Positions 16,435 to 22,248 of a DNA stretch of 46,317 nt are shown here, in pieces. The DNA is from Bacteroidales bacterium UBA4179. Its GTDB lineage: Bacteria > Bacteroidota > Bacteroidia > Bacteroidales > Dysgonomonadaceae. Made by a program: the position numbers and the translations under genes. The stretch spans positions 1-46,317 of the forward strand of contig DFUT01000041.1 in the NCBI GenBank assembly GCA_002381125.1, written 5' to 3'. How positions within the stretch are numbered: position 1 is the first letter of the stretch; each line of letters opens with the position of its first letter. The notes beneath the pieces are model-generated. The model searched no databases and was not told where the DNA came from. It saw only the letters and a list, made by a program, of their open reading frames with translations.

Positions 16435-16553
16435 ATAAATTCGATTGAAATAAATACAGTCGAAAATTCTATTTCAGTTGCTTAAATGTTAGTTCTATCG
16501 TCCAACGATATTTGTATATCAAAACTACTACTTCCGCCATTATTTCCCGGATA
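16430..16553 (-). pseudogene. IS4-type transposase fragment (C-terminal, decayed)
   Basis: On the minus strand the frame ending at TAG (16471-16469) reads REIMAEVVVLIY followed by YKYRWTIELTFKQLK (spans overlap at Y). This matches the IS4-family signature Y-(2)-R-(3)-E-(6)-K exactly, the region carrying the catalytic Glu of the DDE triad. After the TAG the same frame continues NFRLYLFQSN. Intact relatives usually read KQNF here, so the stop looks like a CAG-to-TAG nonsense change. No N-terminal transposase sequence is present, because the fragment begins next to repeat copy 3. It is a relic, not a working element. Confidence 0.7.
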
Positions 16554-16554
16554 T

Positions 16555-16576
16555 TGCAACTTCTGAGTTGAACTTA
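16555..16576 (-). repeat. Gene-end repeat, copy 3 (after the MBL gene)
   Basis: On the minus strand this reads TAAGTTCAACTCAGAAGTTG then CA, which is copy 4 with one substitution and one inserted T. It begins 12 nt after the MBL-hydrolase stop, co-oriented with the gene, and is directly followed by the IS4 transposase fragment. Confidence 0.72.
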
Positions 16577-16588
16577 CGAATTGGTCCA

Positions 16589-17368
16589 TCAAAAAGTATA
16601 ACAATCACCTGTTTTTACCGATTGAATCGGGAAGATCTCCGAAAAAGCCACTAGTGCAGGCAGGGCGGTACAGTGCGAGGGGATGACATGTTTCACCCTA
16701 TTTTTTTTCAGGTAATTGATAGTCTCTATGGTTTGCCGATCCCGCTCCTTCAGGTGAAAGCCGCCCATGATACCGTAAATCCGCTGCTCGCCGGTTACTT
16801 TTTTTGCCTGTTCCAAGGTGTTGACTATCCCCGCATGACCGCATCCGGTGATTACAAACAACCCTTTCTCTGTCTGCAGTGCAATAGCACTATCGTCCGC
16901 AACAAAATCGGCTGTTCCATCTTCGAACGAGAATGCGGTATGTTGCGATTCAAAATCGGTAATGCGTGGTATCTCACCCAAAAACAGCACAGAGTCACTG
17001 ACACGGTAAGGTGCTTTGCCGGTGATGAGGTCAAACTTCTCTGCGATTTCATCCCGGCTGTTCTTTAAACCGATGTAGGTGTGATCGATGGTTCTGTATC
17101 GCTTCACAAAACAACCCGGGTGACAGAGCAGCTTGCCACCTGTAAGATGTGCCAGTCCGTTTCCATGATCAAAGTGACCATGACTCAGAATGATCAGATT
17201 CCTCTCCATCAGATCGATATTCATTTTGAACGCGTTCTGCAGGAAGAGAGCACTCTGCCCTGTGTCAAACAGGATCTTTGTGCCGTTATGCTCTACAAAA
17301 TAGGAGAGGCCGTGCTCCGCTCCGGTGTTGTCACCGGGATAGTTGTCGGTAAGAATCGAAACTTTCAT
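16589..17368 (-). CDS. MBL-fold metallo-hydrolase
   Basis: A 259-residue metallo-beta-lactamase-fold protein with the metal-binding motif His63-Gly-His65-Phe-Asp67-His68 in LSHGHFDHGNGL. Further ligand candidates are the ITGCGHAGIVNTLEQA and GGFHLKERD blocks and a late His in VKHVIPSHCTAL. This subgroup is often annotated as related to 7,8-dihydropterin-6-yl-methyl-4-(beta-D-ribofuranosyl)aminobenzene-5'-phosphate synthase; the physiological substrate is uncertain. It has no signal peptide, so it is cytoplasmic. It forms its own transcription unit: a terminator separates it from the peroxiredoxin, and an operator-like palindrome (17407-17420) overlaps its -33 region. Its composition is richer in GC (one 60-nt stretch near 17,130 counts 33 G/C) than the adjacent genes, which hints at separate acquisition. 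Confidence 0.87.
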   Translation of the reverse strand: MKVSILTDNYPGDNTGAEHGLSYFVEHNGTKILFDTGQSALFLQNAFKMNIDLMERNLIILSHGHFDHGNGLAHLTGGKLLCHPGCFVKRYRTIDHTYIGLKNSRDEIAEKFDLITGKAPYRVSDSVLFLGEIPRITDFESQHTAFSFEDGTADFVADDSAIALQTEKGLFVITGCGHAGIVNTLEQAKKVTGEQRIYGIMGGFHLKERDRQTIETINYLKKNRVKHVIPSHCTALPALVAFSEIFPIQSVKTGDCYTF

Positions 17369-17406
17369 CGCTTCTTTTTGTAAAGATAATTATTAAAATT
17401 TCATTA

Positions 17407-17420
17407 TGAACAAATGTCCA
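17407..17420. promoter_or_regulatory. Operator-like palindrome upstream of the MBL gene
   Basis: TGAACA-AA-TGTCCA shares 13 of 14 bases with the perfect palindrome upstream of the DUF134 gene (22099-22110, extended 22098-22111). It sits just upstream of a -7-like box TATCTTTA (minus strand, 17388-17381), covering the -33 region. Confidence 0.55.
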
Positions 17421-17499
17421 TTTATATTTGCTCTCAAGATGAAAAAACGATAATACGGTTCTATGAAACGGATGAACTGAAACTTTTCGAATAAGGCAA

Positions 17500-17538
17500 A
17501 AAAAATCCCGAGCGAAAAAATAACACTCGGGGTTTTTT
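17500..17538. terminator. Rho-independent terminator after the peroxiredoxin gene
   Basis: Stem CCCGAG (17507-17512) pairs with CTCGGG (17526-17531). On the minus strand the stem is followed by ATTTTTTTT, and on the plus strand by TTTTTT, so it can act both ways. It ends the peroxiredoxin transcript. Confidence 0.85.
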
Positions 17539-17549
17539 GAGTTTCAGGG

Positions 17550-18254
17550 TTACGATAAAATTTCTTCTATCGTAATGTAATCGCCAACACGACCGGTCAT
17601 TTTTTCGGCTTCGGTGTTCACGGGTAATGTTTTTTTACCCGGTCGCCAATTCGCCGGACATACCTCTCCGGTCTTGGTTGCATGTTGCCAGGCTTGTATC
17701 TGTCTCAAAAATTCGTTTACATTTCTTCCCACCGCATCTGCCTGAACTTCCTGAGCCACACAAATCCCATCAGGATTAAACAAAAAACGCCCTCTGAGCG
17801 CTACTCCGTCTTCTTCAACCAACACTCCGAAAGCACGGCTAACCTCTTGATTGGCATCGGAAGCTATGGTTAATTTCAAATCTTTCAAGAGAGGTTCCGT
17901 TTCTACAAACCTTTTGTGAGAGTACTTCGAATCTACCGATACGGCTAAGATTTCGGTATTCAGCTTTTGAAATTCGTCATACTTGGCATTCATAGCCGCT
18001 ATTTCGGTAGGGCAAACAAAAGTAAAGTCGGCCGGATAAAAGCAGATTACCGTCCATTTTCCTTTATAATCGTCGCTCGAAACCGTTTTAAAATGTCCTG
18101 TTTTTGCGTCGTACGCATCCATTGTGAAAGTTGGCATTATTTGCCTTACCATAGTTGAACTCATAGTCGTTTCCTCCGTTTGTTGAATGTTTGAAATTTC
18201 TGTTGATTGAAGTTGAATTTTTTTTCTTGGTTTTATACCTGCATCACATCCCAT
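17550..18254 (-). CDS. AhpC/Prx1-type 2-Cys peroxiredoxin with N-terminal extension
   Basis: A thiol peroxidase that reduces hydrogen peroxide and organic peroxides. The peroxidatic Cys81 lies in FTFVCPTE and the resolving Cys199 in GEVCPANW, which defines a typical 2-Cys peroxiredoxin. The catalytic core begins near residue 31. Two starts are plausible: ATG 18254, preceded by AGGAGG, and ATG 18164 (204 aa), preceded by GGAGG; both have an 8-nt spacer. The 30-residue extension is hydrophilic and basic and unlike a signal peptide. Strong Shine-Dalgarno sequences are unusual in this phylum. It is the last gene of the Fe-S ATPase block (112-nt gap) and probably protects its oxygen-sensitive clusters. 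Confidence 0.88.
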   Translation of the reverse strand: MGCDAGIKPRKKIQLQSTEISNIQQTEETTMSSTMVRQIMPTFTMDAYDAKTGHFKTVSSDDYKGKWTVICFYPADFTFVCPTEIAAMNAKYDEFQKLNTEILAVSVDSKYSHKRFVETEPLLKDLKLTIASDANQEVSRAFGVLVEEDGVALRGRFLFNPDGICVAQEVQADAVGRNVNEFLRQIQAWQHATKTGEVCPANWRPGKKTLPVNTEAEKMTGRVGDYITIEEILS

Positions 18255-18366
18255 AATAAATTCCTCCTATAAAATTATTGTTACATTTTGATAATTATCT
18301 AACGCCGGAATGATAGTTAATGTTCGGTTTAAAATAATCTTTTTGTTTTCATTTGACTCGAATTAT

Positions 18367-19251
18367 TTAACCGGTTAGTGTTATTCCATTGTTCACCACT
18401 TGTTGGTAAATGGCATGTATTTCTTTTGCAGCTTGTGTCTCGGGAGCCCATTCGACAATACTTTTGCATTGGAGCATGGCTTCAACTATTTGAGGATCAA
18501 AAGGAATTTTACCTACCACAGGAATTCCCGCATCGGAGCACCATGTAAGGATTTGGTCAGTCATGTTTTCATTCAAATCGTATTTATTGACGACTATATA
18601 AGTCGGAATATTAAATGTGTTTGTCAATTCTACGATGCGTTTCAAATCGTGGAACCCGGATCGCGTAGGTTCGGTTACGATAATGGTTTTGTCAACTCCC
18701 GTGAGGGTAGAAATAACCGGACATCCTGTTCCCGGAGGTCCGTCGATGATCAGCGTCTCCCATCCGGTTTCTTCGGCAATTTTCCGGGCTTGTTCACGCA
18801 CCACGTTGACAAGTTTTCCGGAATTTTCTTCTCCCGGCGCCAAACGAGCGTGAATGAGCTTCCCATTACGATAATTCCCAATATACCAATAACTTTTATC
18901 GCCGGGAACCATCGTTATAGATTGCGATGAACAAACCCGCGAACAGAGTTTGCACCCATCGCAAGCTGTTTCGGAAATAGTAACACGTCCATTTACATAA
19001 GCAATGGCATCGAAGCGGCAATAATCGATGCATATTCCACATTGATTACAAGAACTGTAATCGATCACTGCTTTGTGTCCCGTTAAAAATTTTTCTTCGA
19101 CATAATTTTCAGGCTGTAAGATCAAATACAGATTGGCCGTATCTACATCACAATCGGCAACTACGGTCTGATGGTTGATGGTGGCGAGAGCGGCACTCAG
19201 ACTTGTTTTTCCTGTTCCGCCTTTTCCGCTGAGAATAGCTATTTCTGTCAT
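18367..19251 (-). CDS. MinD/Mrp-type P-loop ATPase with inserted 2x[4Fe-4S] ferredoxin domain (second of pair)
   Basis: A 294-residue SIMIBI-class ATPase with the deviant Walker A GKGGTGKTS at 9-17. A bacterial ferredoxin module is inserted: Cys68/71/74/78 (SCNQCGICIDYC) and Cys97/100/103/107 (CDGCKLCSRVC), sufficient for two [4Fe-4S] clusters. A Walker B-like LIIDGPPGTGCPVISTL follows. Such proteins are Fe-S carrier or scaffold ATPases of anaerobes and archaea, and occur in the ORP gene clusters of Desulfovibrio. I use the ATG at 19251: it overlaps the stop of the upstream paralogue as ATGA, implying coupled translation. An upstream TTG at 19257 is not needed. It probably acts as a heterodimer or tandem with its neighbour. 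Confidence 0.88.
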   Translation of the reverse strand: MTEIAILSGKGGTGKTSLSAALATINHQTVVADCDVDTANLYLILQPENYVEEKFLTGHKAVIDYSSCNQCGICIDYCRFDAIAYVNGRVTISETACDGCKLCSRVCSSQSITMVPGDKSYWYIGNYRNGKLIHARLAPGEENSGKLVNVVREQARKIAEETGWETLIIDGPPGTGCPVISTLTGVDKTIIVTEPTRSGFHDLKRIVELTNTFNIPTYIVVNKYDLNENMTDQILTWCSDAGIPVVGKIPFDPQIVEAMLQCKSIVEWAPETQAAKEIHAIYQQVVNNGITLTG

Positions 19252-20111
19252 GACCAATGCGTGTGCATCATTATATTCAATACCTGTTGAAATATTTTCC
19301 GATATGCCTCATTTTCCTGTGAAAGAATTTTACCTTCCGAATACGTTCGGGCAATATCTTTGTCGAAAGGAATTTCAAGAAGTAACGGAATCTTGTTTTC
19401 GTCTAACCATTGATAAACAGCACGATTGCCCAACCCCGATTTGTTGACGATTACGCCGAAAGGTTTTTGAAGTTGCCGTAGCGTACTTACGGAAAGTTTT
19501 AAATCGTGCAGCCCGAATGGAGTGGGTTCAGCAACCAAAATGATAAAATCGGCTTGCTCCACTGTCGCAACGAACGGGCAGGAAATTCCGGGAGGAGTAT
19601 CTAGCAAAATCAAATGTTGGGGATCAGCTTCCTTTATGGCTTTTTTGATAACCGAAACGGGTGAATATACCCCTACTTCAGAACGACTTTCAATAATATG
19701 AGAAAAACCATCGAAATCAAAGATCTTAACTGTACCGATCTGTTTTTTTTGCTCGATTACAGCTTCGTATTCACAAGCATATGAACATGCTCCACAATCG
19801 TGGCATAGGTCTGACAATACCTTTATGAAGCGATTTTCCGGCAAAAACAGAATCGCATTGTAGTTACAGTATTCGGCGCATTTTCCGCAAAAGGTACATT
19901 TTTCCGGATCAATGTGGGGAACGTTTTGATATACATGCTCCACCAATTGTTCTTCTCCGTCGAGAAACTCCCTTACATTCGGTTCTTCGGCATCGCAATC
20001 AATCAGCGTTGTCGGAATTCCGAAATGTTGCGCCGTCCAAAAAAGATTGGTCGAGACAAACGTTTTGCCTGTGCCTCCCTTTCCGCTTGCTATGGCAATT
20101 TTCATTTTCAA
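19248..20111 (-). CDS. MinD/Mrp-type P-loop ATPase with inserted 2x[4Fe-4S] ferredoxin domain (first of pair)
   Basis: A 287-residue paralogue of the next gene. Walker A is SGKGGTGKTF at 9-18. The ferredoxin module has Cys72/75/78/82 (CTFCGKCAEYC) and Cys103/106/109/113 (CHDCGACSYAC). The switch/Walker B region is ILLDTPPGISCPFVATV. It probably binds ATP and Fe-S clusters in the cytoplasm. The client proteins may be the NifX-like proteins encoded upstream, but this is inference from gene order and from the ORP/Mrp clusters. The start codon directly follows the DUF89 relic with no visible Shine-Dalgarno. Confidence 0.88.
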   Translation of the reverse strand: MKMKIAIASGKGGTGKTFVSTNLFWTAQHFGIPTTLIDCDAEEPNVREFLDGEEQLVEHVYQNVPHIDPEKCTFCGKCAEYCNYNAILFLPENRFIKVLSDLCHDCGACSYACEYEAVIEQKKQIGTVKIFDFDGFSHIIESRSEVGVYSPVSVIKKAIKEADPQHLILLDTPPGISCPFVATVEQADFIILVAEPTPFGLHDLKLSVSTLRQLQKPFGVIVNKSGLGNRAVYQWLDENKIPLLLEIPFDKDIARTYSEGKILSQENEAYRKIFQQVLNIMMHTHWS

Positions 20112-20285
20112 CTACGTTTCGTGCAACTACAAATTGTCCCTTTTTTACACCTAAAATATCGGCTATGACATCACATTTTACCATGAGAAGAAAGTAGATT
20201 TTTTTGCTTGATTCATGCAGCAAACATTCCAAATTGCCCTGACCCTTCGGGATGATGACGTCTGTCTGTGCAAAACGATTCCCAT
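20112..20285 (-). pseudogene. C-terminal relic of a DUF89 (ARMT1-like) protein
   Basis: Between the NifX-like stop and the ATPase start, one minus-strand frame reads NRFAQTDVIIPKGQGNLECL, then HESSKKIYFLLMVKCDVIAD, then ILGVKKGQFVVARN. These match the conserved end of DUF89/damage-control phosphatase proteins (D-V-V-I-x-KGQGN-x-E and the YFLLKxKCxVIAxxLGV block). No start codon or N-terminal ~200 residues are present, and the frame runs out of register into the ATPase gene without a stop. It therefore looks like the remnant of a deleted gene that once sat in this cluster. It rests on motif recognition only. Confidence 0.6.
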
Positions 20286-20624
20286 TTAGTGATCGCAAGT
20301 GTTGGCTCCGGTAACCAATGATTGTTCCATCCAATCGGAAACCAGTTCGGCAGGACTTTTTTGCTGAGCTCCCATATATACCTTGATATGGTGTTGTTGA
20401 AGTAAATTGATGGCTCTTTGTCCTATTCCGGAAGCAATAATATCGGTAACCCCTTTTTCGGCCAACCATGCCGGCAGCAATCCCGGTTCGTGTGGAGGCG
20501 GAGTAACCAAGCTTTCTTTTATAATCGAACCCTTATCGACTTCAACAAAAGCAAATTGTTGGCAATGACCAAAATGTTGACATAAAATTCCATTTTCCAA
20601 TGGAATGGCAAATACGCGTTTCAT
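20286..20624 (-). CDS. NifX/NafY-like dinitrogenase-cofactor-biosynthesis family protein (second)
   Basis: A 112-residue small protein of the NifX/NafY/VnfX family, which includes the Mo-Cu-binding orange protein of Desulfovibrio. The signature CQHFGHCQQF at 15-24 is present. The C-terminus ends in TGANTCDH, the usual family ending, so the protein is complete. It should bind a metal-sulfur cluster or its precursor. No nitrogenase genes are in the window, so a role in nitrogen fixation is not supported. It is transcribed with the flanking minus-strand cluster, and its stop directly abuts the DUF89 relic. Confidence 0.85.
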   Translation of the reverse strand: MKRVFAIPLENGILCQHFGHCQQFAFVEVDKGSIIKESLVTPPPHEPGLLPAWLAEKGVTDIIASGIGQRAINLLQQHHIKVYMGAQQKSPAELVSDWMEQSLVTGANTCDH

Positions 20625-20711
20625 ATATAAATTATTAATATATAATTAGTTGATAAAATTAATTCGACTTTGATAAAGACTGTATGTTTTGTCGTACAAC
20701 CTTCTTAAATT

Positions 20712-20966
20712 TCATCGATTCCTTTCCTGACGAGGACCTTGCCCCCGCCCCAATCCCAATCCGTTACCTCTGCCTCGTCTGCGACCCATCCCATAACCTT
20801 GTTGCTGATCGCGGCCGTAGAAAAATTCCTCATTGGAATTGTTTTCCATACGACTCTGCAAAATTTCTTCTTCCGTTTTACCTTTGTTTTGAGGATTGCA
20901 ACGGCCTAATCCTCTTCCTGTTCTTGGACCTTCTCCGAGAGGTCCCTTTCTGTTTAATCCAGGCAT
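20712..20966 (-). CDS. DUF5320 family mini-protein (second)
   Basis: An 84-residue protein beginning MPGLNRKGPLGEGPRTGRGLG, the typical DUF5320 opening (MPGxDGTGPxGxGPxTGRG). The C-terminal half is rich in Gly and Arg (GMGRRRGRGNGLGLGRGQG) and looks unstructured or nucleic-acid/anion-binding. It is preceded by a strong AGGAGG eight nucleotides before the ATG. It lies 2 nt from the stop of its paralogue, so the two are translationally linked. DUF5320 genes are regular companions of NifX-like and MinD-ferredoxin genes in anaerobes; no function is established. Confidence 0.8.
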   Translation of the reverse strand: MPGLNRKGPLGEGPRTGRGLGRCNPQNKGKTEEEILQSRMENNSNEEFFYGRDQQQGYGMGRRRGRGNGLGLGRGQGPRQERNR

Positions 20967-20968
20967 AA

Positions 20969-21184
20969 TTACCTCCTTTTTTTAATTGTTTTAGTTGTTA
21001 TAAATTTTTCTCCGCTTTTCAAGCGTTTCTTTTGTCCTTCTCCACCGCCACTATTTCGGCGTTTTCCCATACCTGTTCCCAACAATTTCAATTTTTCTTC
21101 GTTGGACAAAATATTGCATTTCCCTATTTTTCGGCCGGTTCCGGGACCCTGTCCCGCCGGACCAGTTCCATCTAATTTGGGCAT
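20969..21184 (-). CDS. DUF5320 family mini-protein (first)
   Basis: A 71-residue protein beginning MPKLDGTGPAGQGPGTGRKIGKC, again the DUF5320 hallmark. The tail is basic (KKRLKSGEKF, ending KKRR). I used the ATG at 21184 because the family always begins at this MPxxDGTGP; the longer in-frame start adds a hydrophobic stretch unlike the family. It differs from its neighbour in the C-terminal half, so the pair is an old duplication or two separate members. Confidence 0.78.
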   Translation of the reverse strand: MPKLDGTGPAGQGPGTGRKIGKCNILSNEEKLKLLGTGMGKRRNSGGGEGQKKRLKSGEKFITTKTIKKRR

Positions 21185-21260
21185 TTTATTATTGAGTCCA
21201 CTTAAATAAGTCTTATTTATCGAAAATAAGCAAAAAATCAACTTAAAAGTCAGGTTTTTA

Positions 21261-21268
21261 CAAAATTA
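21261..21268 (-). promoter_or_regulatory. Possible internal -7 promoter box before the DUF5320 genes
   Basis: On the minus strand TAATTTTG matches TAnnTTTG in the 119-nt gap between the first NifX-like gene and the first DUF5320 gene. It would allow a second transcript start. Confidence 0.4.
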
Positions 21269-21303
21269 ATTTTCAGTATTTTGGACTTTTTAAAGCAGAC
21301 TCA

Positions 21304-21618
21304 TTATTGATTTTTAAATTGTTCTATAATTTCTGAAATGGTTTTGTCGTGCTCGTGTTGCATTTCTATATTCAAGCTCTCCAACAATGATCTTATTTTT
21401 AAGCCAAATTCACCGGAAAGCACTTTCTCCACTTTTTTTGAGGCTATAAACTGCACTGCAGCAGGGCCTGCGCCACTCGTGACTTCCTTAGCCGGATTGA
21501 TTAAAAACGCTGTGTTGCCGGTTTCGGTGTCGTAAAAAGCAAAATAAGGACATCTTCCAAAATGGGGATCAATTTTTGACGAAAGGGTATTCCCCTCTGA
21601 AGAAATAGCTATTTTCAT
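21304..21618 (-). CDS. NifX/NafY-like dinitrogenase-cofactor-biosynthesis family protein (first)
   Basis: A 104-residue paralogue of the gene at 20286 with the family motif DPHFGRCPYF at 17-26 (His19, Cys23). It continues FYDTETGNTAFLINPAKEVTSGAGPAAVQFIASKKVEKVLSGEFG, the usual NifX-like core. It is likely a cytosolic carrier of a metal-sulfur cofactor. It follows the DUF134 gene with a 17-nt gap. The lineage resembles the ORP-type branch more than nitrogenase NifX, given the neighbours. Confidence 0.85.
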   Translation of the reverse strand: MKIAISSEGNTLSSKIDPHFGRCPYFAFYDTETGNTAFLINPAKEVTSGAGPAAVQFIASKKVEKVLSGEFGLKIRSLLESLNIEMQHEHDKTISEIIEQFKNQ

Positions 21619-21635
21619 AAAGGAATTATTTATCG

Positions 21636-22040
21636 TTATTGTATCGGAATCAACTCCTCATCGCCATAACTTCTGCAATGTTTGCAAGCCGTATGATTTT
21701 CAAGACCATCGATCAATCTGTGACACTTCCTGCAGCGATACCATTTCCTGCCAAAATCCACACTCCCTCCTTCAATCACAATCATTTTGCCTTCTACCAA
21801 AGCTTCTGCAATGGTTTTCCGGGCATTTTCATAAATGCGGGTTAGCGTAGGACGCGATACGTTCATTTTTTTCGCAGCCTGCTCTTGTAACATCCCCTCA
21901 TAGTCGAGCAACCTGATGGCTTCATACTCATCGTATTGAAGAACAATTTCTTCAATTTCCGACCGAGGTATACCAAAAGGCTTGAATCCAACCATTAAAG
22001 GAGGGGAAAGTATTTTTCGACACTGTTTGGGACGAGACAT
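21636..22040 (-). CDS. DUF134 family DNA-binding protein
   Basis: A 134-residue predicted transcription factor. An HTH region lies at about 50-75 (LQEQAAKKMNVSRPTLTRIYENARKTIAEAL), preceded by the conserved EEIVLQYDEYEAIRLLDYEGM. A C-terminal rubredoxin-like zinc ribbon uses Cys103/Cys106 and Cys119/Cys122. DUF134 proteins are usually first in NifX/DUF5320/MinD clusters and are the likely local regulators. It has a perfect -7 box and its own palindromic operator at -24 to -37, suggesting autoregulation. The zinc ribbon could sense metals, which is inference. Confidence 0.87.
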   Translation of the reverse strand: MSRPKQCRKILSPPLMVGFKPFGIPRSEIEEIVLQYDEYEAIRLLDYEGMLQEQAAKKMNVSRPTLTRIYENARKTIAEALVEGKMIVIEGGSVDFGRKWYRCRKCHRLIDGLENHTACKHCRSYGDEELIPIQ

Positions 22041-22079
22041 CTTTATTTACGAATTGAAATATATCACACAATAACTTTG

Positions 22080-22087
22080 CAAATATA
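22080..22087 (-). promoter_or_regulatory. -7 promoter box of the DUF134-led operon
   Basis: On the minus strand TATATTTG is a perfect TAnnTTTG box, 39 nt upstream of the DUF134 ATG. Confidence 0.65.
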
Positions 22088-22097
22088 CCATTTATTT

Positions 22098-22111
22098 TGA
22101 ACAAATGTTCA
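22098..22111. promoter_or_regulatory. Palindromic operator upstream of DUF134
   Basis: TGAACA-AA-TGTTCA is a perfect 14-bp palindrome covering the -33 region of the DUF134 promoter. A 13/14 match occurs upstream of the MBL gene at 17407-17420. This is a good candidate binding site of the DUF134 protein. Confidence 0.65.
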
Positions 22112-22248
22112 TATTGTGAAAATATTTCAACCTTATAGTGTCAACCGGCAAGTGCGAATTTCTTATGCCTGCAAGGCCATGCGTTTGACAAAAGCACATG
22201 CCGACGAATGGAATCGATCCCGACCCCAACCGTTTGGCAAACCCTCGT
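22112..22248. other. Unexplained spacer between DUF134 and the PUL end
   Basis: This spacer is richer in G/C than its surroundings, with a short palindrome (GTTTG-G-CAAAC around 22232-22242). Translated frames give only fragments, none of which I can assign. It may be a relic of a mobile element, as repeat copy 4 lies at its right end. Confidence 0.4.

Noticed and set aside
19252..19257. TTG start two codons upstream for the second MinD-type ATPase
   Set aside because: The ATG at 19251 overlaps the previous stop as ATGA, the usual coupled arrangement; the TTG adds only two residues.
20286..21618. Nitrogen-fixation (nif) locus
   Set aside because: Only NifX-like small proteins are present; no NifHDK, NifB or NifEN. 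The neighbours match ORP/Mrp-type clusters instead.
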